From positions 1 through 46,816 of the forward strand of contig NZ_JAODBG010000123.1 of the NCBI RefSeq assembly GCF_025463825.1: a DNA stretch of 46,816 nucleotides. Direction: 5' to 3'. Each line of letters begins with the position of its first letter. Position 1 is the first letter of the stretch. Position numbers and translations under genes: made by a program. The notes beneath the pieces are model-generated. The model saw nothing but the letters and a program-made list of their open reading frames with translations, was not told where the DNA came from and ran no database searches. This DNA comes from Cryobacterium sp. GTDB taxonomy: Bacteria > Actinomycetota > Actinomycetes > Actinomycetales > Microbacteriaceae. Shown here piece by piece: positions 1 through 7,280 of the stretch.

Positions 1-942
1 CGAGCGCGGGGCGGCGGCCGCGGCCGCAGCGGCCGCCGCCGCGATAGCAGCCTGCCTGGCCCGCTCGGCTTCTTCAGCCGCGATCCTGGCGCGTTCGATC
101 ACACCGGCCTGGTAGGCCGCAGCGGTCGTTGCTTCCGCATCCTGCATGAACTGGAGCTGCGCCTCGAGCTCGATGCTCTTCGCCTCGGATTCGGCCAGGG
201 CCCCGGCCGCGGCGTCCGCGGCGTCCTGGGCGGCCGCCATGGCGGCTTCCGCGGCAATTCTGAGGGTTTCCCGCTCGGCCTGGGCGATCGCGGCCTGGTC
301 GCGGAGCGACTGCGCCGTGTTGTTGGCGGTCTGAGCCTGGTCGTAGACGTCGGTGCTGCGTTCGACGAGCTTGCTCATGCTGCCGAGCTTGGACAGGAGT
401 TCGTCGGCGCCTTCGCCGCTTTCCTGGCCGTCGATGAAGAGGTTCACGCTGAGGTCGGTTCCGCCGGTGCGGTAGAGCTGCGCGGCCAGCTGGCCGGCCT
501 GCCGGGTGGCCGCATCGGCCTGGGTCTTGCTGGCATCGGCCTGGGCCTGCAGGTCGGATGCGCGCAGGCTGGCATCGTCGAACTTCTCCTGGGCCACCTG
601 CAGTTCGAGGCCCCTGGCCTCTGCTTCGGCCTGGGTCCGAGCCACCTCGGCCTGCAGGCCGGCGATGGCGTTCTGGATCTCGGTGACCTGATTGGCGGCG
701 GCGGCGGTGTTCGACTTCGCCGCCTGGAGGTCTTCCCAGCTCGGGTAGTCGATGGCCATGGCGGGACTGATCGGGCTGGCGAGGGTCACCGCGAGGGTGA
801 GGGCGGCGACAAAACCGGTCACGCCCATTCCCAGTCGGCGTGACGGCGCCCTGCGGGTAGCGTGCTTCGTTCGAAGGGTCGGTCGCATCCGGTGCAGACC
901 AGCCTTGATGCCGCGGCTGATCACGGTTGCCGTGCTCTTCAT
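1..942 (-). CDS. Secreted coiled-coil cell-wall hydrolase-like protein (3' end outside window)
   Basis: The reading frame starts at ATG 942 and stays open to the window edge (314 codons). A basic N-terminal stretch is followed by a hydrophobic segment (near residues 40-63, ending SPAMA) that looks like a signal peptide. The rest is Ala/Gln/Glu-rich heptad sequence typical of coiled coils, including a SVNLFIDG-like hinge around residue 170. The ending is an Ala-rich run. This is the layout of actinobacterial coiled-coil proteins that carry a C-terminal NlpC/P60 peptidoglycan hydrolase domain (RipA/PcsB-like). The catalytic domain would lie outside the window, so hydrolase function is inferred. 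GGGGAG sits only 2 nt before the ATG, so a slightly different start is possible. Confidence 0.7.
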   Translation of the reverse strand, partial: MKSTATVISRGIKAGLHRMRPTLRTKHATRRAPSRRLGMGVTGFVAALTLAVTLASPISPAMAIDYPSWEDLQAAKSNTAAAANQVTEIQNAIAGLQAEVARTQAEAEARGLELQVAQEKFDDASLRASDLQAQADASKTQADAATRQAGQLAAQLYRTGGTDLSVNLFIDGQESGEGADELLSKLGSMSKLVERSTDVYDQAQTANNTAQSLRDQAAIAQAERETLRIAAEAAMAAAQDAADAAAGALAESEAKSIELEAQLQFMQDAEATTAAAYQAGVIERARIAAEEAERARQAAIAAAAAAAAAAAPRS

Positions 943-1191
943 AACTCCCCGATCGGGCTTTCGTTAGTCACATCCGTCACTGTGGCAACACTCGTCACAA
1001 TAACAAACCCGGCTGAGACCCGGGCTCCGCACAAAATCTAACCCGTGAACCTCGCAATACCCGGACCATTCGCGGGCGCGGTGAGAAGCGACACGCCGAA
1101 GCGGCAGAGCGCGCAAAACGGATTCAAGCCCGGAATGACGCGGCAGAAGGCCCCTCGGCGGCACGCGACGAACGGGCCAGGCGCGGCCGAT
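943..1191. other. Intergenic region between the cell-wall gene and the tRNA cluster
   Basis: No convincing gene was seen here. The part just upstream of the minus-strand gene holds three GTGAC copies (read on the minus strand within 963-1000). It also has a short CCGG...CCGG inverted repeat near 1008-1023. These may be regulatory, but nothing more can be said. Confidence 0.4.
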
Positions 1192-1221
1192 TTGGGCATT
1201 CCGGCTTTTCCATCTTATGAT
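1192..1221 (+). promoter_or_regulatory. Housekeeping-type promoter for the tRNA cluster
   Basis: TTGGGC (1192-1197) and TATGAT (1216-1221) are separated by 18 nt and lie about 35 nt upstream of tRNA-Glu. This fits a primary-sigma promoter with a start near 1228. Confidence 0.6.
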
Positions 1222-1256
1222 TATGCGTCGGAAGTTCTCAGCTTCCGCAGAAGCAC

Positions 1257-1329
1257 GGCCCCATCGTTTAGTGGCCTAGGACACCGCCCTTTCACGGCGG
1301 CAGCACGGGTTCGAATCCCGTTGGGGTCA
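1257..1329 (+). tRNA. tRNA-Glu (anticodon TTC)
   Basis: A cloverleaf folds with a 7-bp acceptor stem (GGCCCCA with TGGGGTC, one G-U pair). The anticodon arm CCGCC-CTTTCAC-GGCGG gives anticodon TTC, and the T arm ACGGG-TTCGAAT-CCCGT is canonical. The discriminator is A1329. CCA is not encoded. It is the first of three closely spaced tRNAs. Confidence 0.97.
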
Positions 1330-1399
1330 CGCAATACTGTAGGTTGTACAAGGCAAGAAAAAGCACCACGGATTCACCGCACGAAAAGCATTCCAGTTT

Positions 1400-1476
1400 G
1401 GCCCTGTAGCGCAGTTGGTTAGCGCGCCGCCCTGTCACGGCGGAGGTCGCCGGTTCAAGTCCGGTCAGGGTCGCCA
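1400..1476 (+). tRNA. tRNA-Asp (anticodon GTC)
   Basis: The acceptor stem GGCCCTG pairs with CAGGGTC (one G-U). The anticodon loop CTGTCAC gives GTC, and the T loop is TTCAAGT. The discriminator is G1473 and the next three bases are CCA, so the 3' end appears encoded, unlike the neighbouring Glu and Phe tRNAs. Confidence 0.97.
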
Positions 1477-1485
1477 AGGCGACAA

Positions 1486-1513
1486 GCCCTTTCGAAAGAA
1501 GGGGCTTTTCTCC
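1486..1513 (+). terminator. Rho-independent terminator after tRNA-Asp
   Basis: A 10-bp stem AAGCCCTTTC / GAAGGGGCTT (one G-U pair) with a GAAA loop is followed by TTCTCC. It could separate the Glu-Asp transcript from tRNA-Phe or act as a processing hairpin. Confidence 0.7.
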
Positions 1514-1543
1514 TTACAGAAGGTGCTCTCGTAGCCGCCTTCT

Positions 1544-1616
1544 GGCCCTGTAGCTCAGTTGGTAGAGCGTTCGACTGAAAATCGAAAGGTCACCGGATCG
1601 ACGCCGGTCGGGGCCA
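1544..1616 (+). tRNA. tRNA-Phe (anticodon GAA)
   Basis: The acceptor stem GGCCCTG pairs with CGGGGCC (one U-G). The anticodon stem TTCGA/TCGAA encloses the loop CTGAAAA with anticodon GAA. The T arm is ACCGG-ATCGACG-CCGGT, so position 54 is A instead of the near-universal T and position 60 is G. CCA is not encoded. All other identity features look normal. Confidence 0.95.
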
Positions 1617-1619
1617 CTT

Positions 1620-1658
1620 GGCCATCCCTTGGGCTTCTACCGGGGGGTGGCCTTTTTT
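1620..1658 (+). terminator. Rho-independent terminator of the tRNA cluster
   Basis: GGCCATCCC pairs with GGGGTGGCC across a loop of roughly 15 nt and is followed by six T (1653-1658). It lies directly after tRNA-Phe. Confidence 0.85.
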
Positions 1659-1747
1659 CATGCCCCGAACCGTGAGCTATACACCCGGAACTCCCGGATG
1701 GACGTACTCTTTTCACGGCTCGCGGATGTGTATGCGACGATGTGGGC

Positions 1748-2539
1748 ATGAATCGCTCCGCATCCGCCCATCTCGAGCTGGAAGCCCTCGGGCCCGCCCA
1801 GCTGGTCCTGTCCGTGACCGTCGCCGCGGATGCCAGCGCCACCGAAGTTCTGAGCATCGTCCAGGACGGCCTCCCGCTCCCCTACCGGGAGACTCTCGAC
1901 CAGCACGGCACCCGGTTGCAGCTGATCTCGGTGCGGGCCGGGCGGATCGACATCGACTACACGGTCGAGGTCACGGGTGAGGCCGTGGCGCCGGAGGTGA
2001 CCGACATCGACATCGTCCGCTACCTCCGCCCGAGCCGGTATTGCGAGTCCGACCACCTGTGGCCGACCGCCCAGGCGCAGTTCCGGGGGCTGAGCGGCAC
2101 CGAGCTGCTCACCGCCGTCACCGCCTGGGTCGGGTCACACCTGGCCTACGTACCCGGTGCGAGCCTCCCCACTGATGGCGCGGTGCGCACCCTGCTGGCC
2201 AGGCAGGGCGTCTGCCGCGATTACGCGCACCTGGTCATCGCGTTCCTCCGCGCCCACGACGTGCCCGCCCGACTGGTGTCGGTCTACGCGCCGGGGCTGT
2301 CGCCGATGGATTTCCACGCCGTGGCCGAGGCCTACCTCGACGGGGCCTGGCAGGTCGTGGATGCGACCGGACTCGCGCCCCGCCAGTCGCTCATGCGCAT
2401 CGCCACGGGCCGGGATGCGGCCGACACCGCGTTCCTGTCATCCGCGGGCGCCGCGGTGCTGCTGCGCGTTCTCCGGGTGACGGCCGTCGCCGAGGTGCTG
2501 CCCCGCGACGACGTCGGGCAGCCGGCCCGGCTGGGCTGA
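1748..2539 (+). CDS. Transglutaminase-like cysteine protease-fold protein
   Basis: This 263-residue protein has an N-terminal all-beta region, as in bacterial transglutaminase-like proteins (about residues 1-85), followed by a transglutaminase core. The catalytic triad is visible: Cys in GVCRDYAHL (about residue 156), His in DFHAVAEAYL and Asp in VVDATGLAP. There is no signal peptide, so it is probably cytosolic. Members act as amide-bond hydrolases or transferases, but the substrate here is unknown. ATG 1742 is two codons upstream and in frame, so the start could be either. It stands alone between the tRNA terminator and the decayed polysaccharide locus. Confidence 0.85.
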   Translation: MNRSASAHLELEALGPAQLVLSVTVAADASATEVLSIVQDGLPLPYRETLDQHGTRLQLISVRAGRIDIDYTVEVTGEAVAPEVTDIDIVRYLRPSRYCESDHLWPTAQAQFRGLSGTELLTAVTAWVGSHLAYVPGASLPTDGAVRTLLARQGVCRDYAHLVIAFLRAHDVPARLVSVYAPGLSPMDFHAVAEAYLDGAWQVVDATGLAPRQSLMRIATGRDAADTAFLSSAGAAVLLRVLRVTAVAEVLPRDDVGQPARLG

Positions 2540-2642
2540 CCGCCCGCGTCGTAGTCAATCCGGCCACGCCGGCCGAACCGGGGCATACTGAGGTCGACCT
2601 GACGCACTGACCCAGTCTGCACAACCATTCGGGACGGCACTC

Positions 2643-3245
2643 ATGACGCAAGAAACCGACCAGATCGCCCCCACCGCCGACGTGGGCCCTCGCGCGGTGG
2701 TCGGGACCGACGTGACCGTTTGGCACCTCGCGCAGGTGCGGGAGGACGCCCGCGTCGGGTCAGGGAGCAGCCTCGGGCGCGGCGCATACGTCGGCCCCGG
2801 GGTCATCCTTGGCGCCAACTGCAAGGTACAGAACTACGCGCTCATCTATGAGCCGGCGGTACTCGGCGACGGCGTCTTCGTCGGGCCGGCGGCTGTCTTC
2901 ACAAACGACGCGTTTCCCCGGGCCATCAACGTGGACGGCAGCCGCAAGAGCGCGGACGACTGGGATGCGGTGGGTGTCGTAGTGGGGACCGGGGCCTCGA
3001 TCGGCGCTCGGGCCGTCTGCATCGCCCCGGTCAGGATCGGCCGCTGGGCCCTGGTGGCGGCGGGCGCCGTCGTGACCCGGGATGTGCTCGACTTCGCCAT
3101 CGTCGTCGGGGTTCCCGCCCGCTAGGTCGGCTGGGTCGGGGAGGCGGGGGTCCCACTGGTTCGGGCTGGTGCCCTGTACAAGTGCCCGGTCACCGGGGCC
3201 AGCTATCGCGAGACCGACGGCGCACTCTCGGCCGCCCCCGCGTAG
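2643..3245 (+). pseudogene. Left-handed beta-helix acetyltransferase of nucleotide-sugar type, cut by an amber codon
   Basis: Hexapeptide-repeat acyltransferase resembling WbpD/WlbB enzymes that N-acetylate UDP-amino-sugar uronates for surface polysaccharides. Codons 1-160 give the beta-helix coil, with a His in VWHLAQVRE, QNYALIYE and FTNDAFPRA. A TAG at 3123-3125 follows GVPAR. The same frame then continues VGWVGEAG... and ...LYKCPVTGASY to a TAG at 3243-3245, giving a 200-residue frame whose tail matches the family C-terminus. A CAG-to-TAG change (Q161 stop) is the simplest explanation. The stub keeps the acyltransferase core and could retain activity. It is the first of several broken polysaccharide genes here. 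Confidence 0.75.
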
Positions 3246-3300
3246 ATCACCCCCCGAAGGGGCCACAGCGGCCGACCAGGAACGAGGTTAGTGTCGGCGA

Positions 3301-3329
3301 GCCGGAGCTGAGAATCAGTCAGCTCCGGC
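3301..3329. repeat. Perfect 11-bp inverted repeat upstream of a leader ORF
   Basis: GCCGGAGCTGA (3301-3311) and TCAGCTCCGGC (3319-3329) are separated by 7 nt. No T tract follows. The position, between the acyltransferase remnant and the leader ORF at 3366, suits a terminator of the first gene, an operator, or a hairpin in the 5' UTR. Confidence 0.55.
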
Positions 3330-3352
3330 GCCCGCCGAATCTGCACCGTCCC

Positions 3353-3380
3353 GCAGGGAACCATTGTGACTCCGTCCCTT
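3353..3380 (+). promoter_or_regulatory. Duplicated leader initiation element, copy 1
   Basis: A 28-nt stretch with 23 bases identical to 7142-7169. It contains GCAGGG as a Shine-Dalgarno, then ACCAnTGTGACT with GTG at 3366-3368 as the start codon of a short leader ORF. Confidence 0.55.
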
Positions 3381-3455
3381 CCAGGAACGCCCCACGCGCA
3401 CGGCGCACCGGACCCCACGGCGCTCGCCCCTGCCGGTCCGGATGGTCGCCGATGA
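3366..3455 (+). CDS. Putative 29-residue leader peptide of the decayed polysaccharide operon
   Basis: A GTG start sits 7-8 nt after a GCAGGG Shine-Dalgarno. The 29-codon frame begins MTPSLPGTP, is Pro/Ala/Gly-rich and ends in TGA 3453-3455, which overlaps ATG 3452 of the first Wzz-like gene in an ATGA junction. A second leader of the same design (7155-7280, beginning MTTSL) precedes the intact operon. The shared initiation site and identical coupling geometry support real translation. The peptide has no recognised domain, and its role is probably to couple ribosomes to the next gene. Confidence 0.45.
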   Translation: MTPSLPGTPHAHGAPDPTALAPAGPDGRR

Positions 3456-4154
3456 CCGTTCGCGAGATCCTGGCCGCCATGCTCCGACGGTGGTACATCC
3501 CGGTGGGAATACTCGCCTGCGCCGCGCTCGTCACCGTCATGCTCGCCCGGGACGGGGGCGTCTACACCGCCAGCACCGTGGTGACTTTAATGCGTTCGTC
3601 GTCGACCAGCTTGTCACCCAACAACGGAGCCGACGACTCCAGCGTCGTCGCGTATGCCGGTGCAGTCGTCAACGCCATCAACAACGGCCGGCCCCCTGCA
3701 CGGTACTCGATGGATGACGCCCCGTACTATGGCGCCGGGGTGCGCGAGGGGGTGCGCGTCGACCTGGCTGACGCGGGCAACCAATGGGTTTCCGCGTTCA
3801 GCAGGTCGGACGTTGAACTACAAATTGTCGGCCGCTCGTTGGATGGGGTCCGGTCGCAGCAGGATCAGCTGGTCGACCTCGTGCTCAGCTTCGCTGACGC
3901 CGAGCAGGCCGTGCTGATGATCCCGGAAGAAGACCGGATCACGGCGGTTGTGGCGCCGCTCACCACGCAGATCGAATACGTTCATGCGTCCCGCGACAGT
4001 CAGTTCGGAGCAGCCGGCGCAATGCTCGCCGCCGCCCTCATCTTGGGCGCATGGGGTTCAGTTGCAGGACCGTCTGCTCTCACACCGACGGGTTGCCACA
4101 CGCCCGCAAGGCCACGATTCGTCCCGTCGCATCCTGGAAGGAACCTCATCATGA
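3452..4154 (+). pseudogene. Wzz-like polysaccharide chain-length membrane protein, frameshifted
   Basis: It starts MTVREILAAMLRRWYIP, with a first membrane segment at about residues 14-32. An extracytoplasmic region and a second hydrophobic segment (FGAAGAMLAAALILGAW, about residues 190-206) follow, the topology of actinobacterial Wzz-like chain-length regulators. Just after GAW the frame is lost. The natural ending (DRLLSHRRV...LEGTSS) is read in another frame and stops at TGA 4152-4154, overlapping the next gene's ATG by ATGA. One inserted base in the G run near 4051-4055 would explain it. As it stands, the original frame runs on into the next gene, giving an accidental fusion. Confidence 0.7.
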
Positions 4155-4940
4155 ATCTCGCCGACACACTCCGGGGACTTTGGAGGCGCTGGTACATCGT
4201 GGTCCCGGGGATACTCATCGCCGCCGTGCTCGCCGTCAGCGTCTGGACAATGATCCCCCCCTGGCCACGAGCGTTCGTCGCCACAGCTCCTCATCCGCCG
4301 GTGCCGAAAGCATGCCGGAAGGTGCCAACCCCTACCTGTTTCTCGGTGGTCTCTCGCCGGCAGCCGACGTTATCGTCCGGGCGGTCGGCTCAGAGAACGC
4401 CACAAATGCAATCTTGGAGGACTACCCCGGAGCTGAGATCGAAGTATCGCGGGACACGAGCACTTCGGGACCGGTGATCCTCATAACTGTAACCGCGGCA
4501 AGCGACGGGGCGCGAAGGACGTCCTGGGGCTGCTCGTCGCACGAACCGCAACTGTGCTCGACGAGTTGCAGGAGACGGAAAAGATCGCTGCGGCGAATCG
4601 AGTGACCCTGCTGCCCATTACCGTTGACAGCCAGAGCGTCCTCGACCAGCGGATTCGGTTCATCGCGGTCGCCGCCACCGGTCTGGGCGGAGCGACACTC
4701 ACGCTGCTCGTCGCGGGTCTTGTTGACGGATTGAGCTCACAGCGGAAGCGGCGGAAAGATTTCGGCGCCGAGCAGGAGCTCGCCGACATCTCGTCGGGTC
4801 CGGATCTCGGACCGCGTGAGGACCGCGACCGCGACCCCATTCTCGCCACTGAGGCGACGAAGGCGACCACGTTGTTCGACCCGTCCAGCCGTGACAGGGA
4901 GCCAGACACGGCACCGACACCTGTCCGCAGCGCCCGGTGA
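4151..4940 (+). pseudogene. Second Wzz-like gene with two frameshifts
   Basis: It begins MNLADTLRGLWRRWYIVVPG with a membrane segment at residues 14-34. Homologous sequence then jumps frame twice. The first shift is in the C6 run at 4255-4260, where one extra C would restore IPPLATS...NPYLFLGGLSPAADV. The second is near 4506-4516, where one added base would restore SDGAAKDVLGLLVARTA. The last part (VLDELQETEK..., second membrane segment at TGLGGATLTLLVAGLV, acidic tail) ends at TGA 4938-4940. Paralogue of the preceding gene. The original stop overlapped the next start as GTGA, so these were once translationally coupled genes. Confidence 0.75.
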
Positions 4941-6273
4941 GCACAATGCTCGCTTCCCATCGGCGCCCGTGCCCGCGGCAGCATACGTCGGAGCCGCTGA
5001 TCGTCGAGATGTCGATGCCGTAACGATGCTCACGGTGTACCTGGTGCTGCTCTTGGCGATCCCCTCGGGGGTGGTGGTCAGTGCCCTCGGTGCGCTCGGC
5101 CACCCGTCTTTGATCTGGGGACTCGTCCTGCTGGTCTGGTGGGCGGTCTACCGGCTGCAGATGCCGGCCTCCGCGCCGGTGTCCCAGCCGGTGCGTTTCG
5201 CGTTCGTGGTGCTCCTGGTAGTCGTGCTTGTGAGTTTCGCCGCCGCCATGCTGCGTGGCCAGCCGGAGGACCAGGAAAGCCCAGCGGTCACGGCGGTCAT
5301 CCGGATGCTGTCGTGGGCAGGAGTGCTGCTCGTCGCTGTCGACGGAATCCGCACCCTGCACGATCTTGCCCGCATGGCGCGCCAGATCGGCATCGGCGCT
5401 GGCCTGCTGGCGGCCCTCGGTCTCGCACAGTTTCTCTCCGGGCAGGCGCTCGTCGACTTCTTCGGCACGATTCCCGGCCTGACAATGTCAGGCGGTATCG
5501 GAGAACGTGCCGGGTTGATCCGCTCGTCCGGAACGGCAATCCATCCGCTGGAGTACGCGACCGCGATCAATGCCGCCCTTCCGCCCGTCATCGCCGCAGC
5601 GATTTCGCGCGGGTTCCGGTCGGACCACCCGCGCGGGAGCTTGTGGTGGTGGCTGCCCGTCGGCTTCATCGTGGTCTCGTCCTTGGTTGCCGTCTCTCGT
5701 TCGGCCATCATCGGATGCGCGGTGGCGGTGATCTCGATGATTCCGGCGCTTCCGGTTCGGTATCGGGGCCTTGCCATCGGCACCGGAGCCATCGTCGCGA
5801 TAGTGACCTTTGCGGCGCTGCCGGGTCTAGCCTCCACGACCTTCCGCCTGTTCTCGGGCGCGGCGGATGATCCGAGTACTCTGTCCCGCACGAGGGCGCT
5901 GGAGCGGATTCCCGAATTCATGTCCACCTCGCCCCTCGTCGGTTCGGGGTTCGGCATTTTCCTGCCCAGATATTACTTTTTCGATAACCAATGGGTGCTG
6001 ATCGCCATCGAGTTGGGCATCCTGGGCCTGTAGGCCTTCGCCGCCTTGTTCGTTGCCGGAATCTGGAGTGCGCGTCAGGCGCGGCGCTCCGGCACGACCG
6101 ACCTACGACTGCTGGGATACGCCCTGGCCGCGTCGCTTTTCAACGTCGCCATTCTCTTCGCCTTTTTCGACGGGCTCTCATTCCCGATTGCCGGCGGAAT
6201 GCTATTCGTCCTGGCAGGGCTGTGCGGATGCGTCCGCACCGTCGTCGGGGCAGAGGCGGTGCCCCCCGGGTAA
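4937..6273 (+). pseudogene. O-antigen ligase/polymerase-like membrane protein, amber-interrupted
   Basis: A multi-span hydrophobic protein (about ten membrane segments) with a periplasmic loop containing SSGTAIHPLEYATA, as in Wzy/WaaL-type polymerases and ligases. The frame MLTVYLVLLLAIP from ATG 5026 runs to IELGILGL and meets TAG at 6031-6033. The same frame then continues AFAALFVAGIWSARQ with two more membrane segments to TAA 6271-6273. TGG-to-TAG or similar would explain the stop. The original start is probably GTG 4937 (GTGA overlap with the gene before). That frame is lost near 4965-4980, so a further single-base deletion is likely at the 5' end. Confidence 0.75.
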
Positions 6274-6299
6274 ACTGCCACCCCGGTGGAGACCTGACC

Positions 6300-6432
6300 A
6301 TGCGCCGCGGACTTCTTGTCGTCGTCGTCATCCTCGCCGCCGCCGCCGTCGCCGTCGTGGCCCTCATCATCCAGGACGACGACACCCAAACGGCAGCGAT
6401 TTCTGATGGCTTGAGCGGGATCGAGCCCGGCG
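6300..6432 (+). pseudogene. Truncated N-terminus of a membrane-anchored secreted protein
   Basis: ATG 6300 has a GGTGGAG Shine-Dalgarno 8 nt upstream. It encodes MRRGLLVVVVILAAAAV, a clear signal anchor, then about 25 ordinary extracytoplasmic residues up to about GIEPG. After roughly position 6432 the strand is the antisense of a decarboxylase fragment, so the rest of this frame (to 6575) is not original coding sequence. Family unknown because too little is left. Confidence 0.5.
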
Positions 6433-6958
6433 TGGTTGCCGACAGCGACCGGGTGCTTGCGGCGGATGGCCTGGCCGAAGTTCCCCGAGGCCGCCAGCTG
6501 ATGATGCATCCCCCCGTCGACGACGAGGAACGTCGTGCCGCGGGATTCCTGCGGTCGAGGATCCTGGTGACATAGATTCCGCACTCCCCCACGAGGTAAC
6601 GGCCGAGCTCGATGACCGGGCTGGCCTGGGGCATCCGGTCAAGAATGGGCCCGTCGACGAGTTCCTGGAGGTTCGCGGCAACCACCTCAAGGTCCAGCGG
6701 CTGGTCCTTGTCGACGTAGGGGATGCCGAACCCGCCGCCCAGATTGAGGTATCGCACCGGAGTGGGCAGGTGCTCCGCGAGGTCGCTGACAAGGTCGACG
6801 GTGCGCCGTTGCGCTTCGGCGATGACGACCGCGTTCAGATTCTGGGAGCCGGCGAACACGTGGAAGCCGAGCACGTTCGCTCCCGCCGTGGCGAACTCGC
6901 GCAGCAGCGCCGGCACCTGTTCCGCGTCGATGCCGAACTGCTGCGGCCCACCCCCCTG
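6433..6958 (-). pseudogene. Internal fragment of a PLP-dependent decarboxylase (ornithine/DAP decarboxylase fold)
   Basis: Read from about 6958 downward, the frame gives GGGPQQFGIDAEQVP, GFHVFAGSQNL, NLGGGFGIPY (PLP phosphate-binding Gly-rich loop), PVIELGRYLVGECG and, after a frameshift at about 6550, TFLVVDGGMHHQLAASGNFG...VAVGN. This is the middle of a fold-type III decarboxylase of the kind found in exopolysaccharide clusters. It lacks the N-terminal PLP lysine region and the C-terminal Cys-Asp region. A missing A in CGCAAGGAA would explain the frameshift. Both ends are abrupt, and the fragment is inverted relative to its neighbours. Confidence 0.75.
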
Positions 6959-7141
6959 TTCTGGTCACAGCGCTGACAACGAAATGCGGGCTATGGTCAC
7001 GTCGTGAGTTGCTGAGCATGGCTCAGGAGTTTCACACCCGCCCTATCCGCTGATCCGAGTCTTACCACCCGTGGGCCACCCACCCACAGGCCCGGCCGCA
7101 GCACCGCTCCATCACCCGTTCTGAACCTGTAAACCCGAACT
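6959..7141. other. Non-coding region upstream of the intact exopolysaccharide operon
   Basis: No gene was seen. It contains a 6-bp inverted repeat CTGAGC-ATG-GCTCAG (7012-7026) and probably the promoter of the operon starting at the leader ORF, but no clear -35/-10 pair stands out. Confidence 0.4.
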
Positions 7142-7169
7142 GCAGGGGACCACTGTGACTACGTCCTTG
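7142..7169 (+). promoter_or_regulatory. Duplicated leader initiation element, copy 2
   Basis: Same 28-nt element as 3353-3380 with five mismatches. GCAGGGG is the Shine-Dalgarno and GTG 7155-7157 the start of a 41-codon leader ORF. Confidence 0.55.
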
Positions 7170-7280
7170 ACGTGTCGACCCATCCGTCGACCCCAGAAGC
7201 GCCAGCTACCCTCTCAGGGCAGCTGGGGCCCGCACTCCGCCTGCCCGGTGATTCCCGCAACCAGCGGTGGCCACACGTGA
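7155..7280 (+). CDS. Putative 41-residue leader peptide of the exopolysaccharide operon
   Basis: It starts with GTG after a well-placed GCAGGGG and begins MTTSLTCRP. It is basic and Pro/Ser-rich and stops at TGA 7278-7280. The stop overlaps GTG 7277 of the glycosyl-phosphotransferase in a GTGA junction. This mirrors the leader at 3366-3455. It overlaps the N-terminal extension of the longer frame open from GTG 7172, so only one of the two readings can be the main one. The better Shine-Dalgarno belongs to this leader. Confidence 0.45.
   Translation: MTTSLTCRPIRRPQKRQLPSQGSWGPHSACPVIPATSGGHT

Noticed and set aside
1257-1658. Integration site of a mobile element at the tRNA cluster
   Set aside because: No integrase, no repeated tRNA 3' end and no shift in composition were seen downstream.
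6433-6575. C-terminal half of the plus-strand frame from 6300
   Set aside because: It is the antisense of the decarboxylase fragment and not original coding sequence.
7172-7276. GTG 7172 as the start of the priming transferase
   Set aside because: No Shine-Dalgarno, overlaps the leader ORF that has one, and the extra 35 residues show no conserved feature. Kept only as an alternative.
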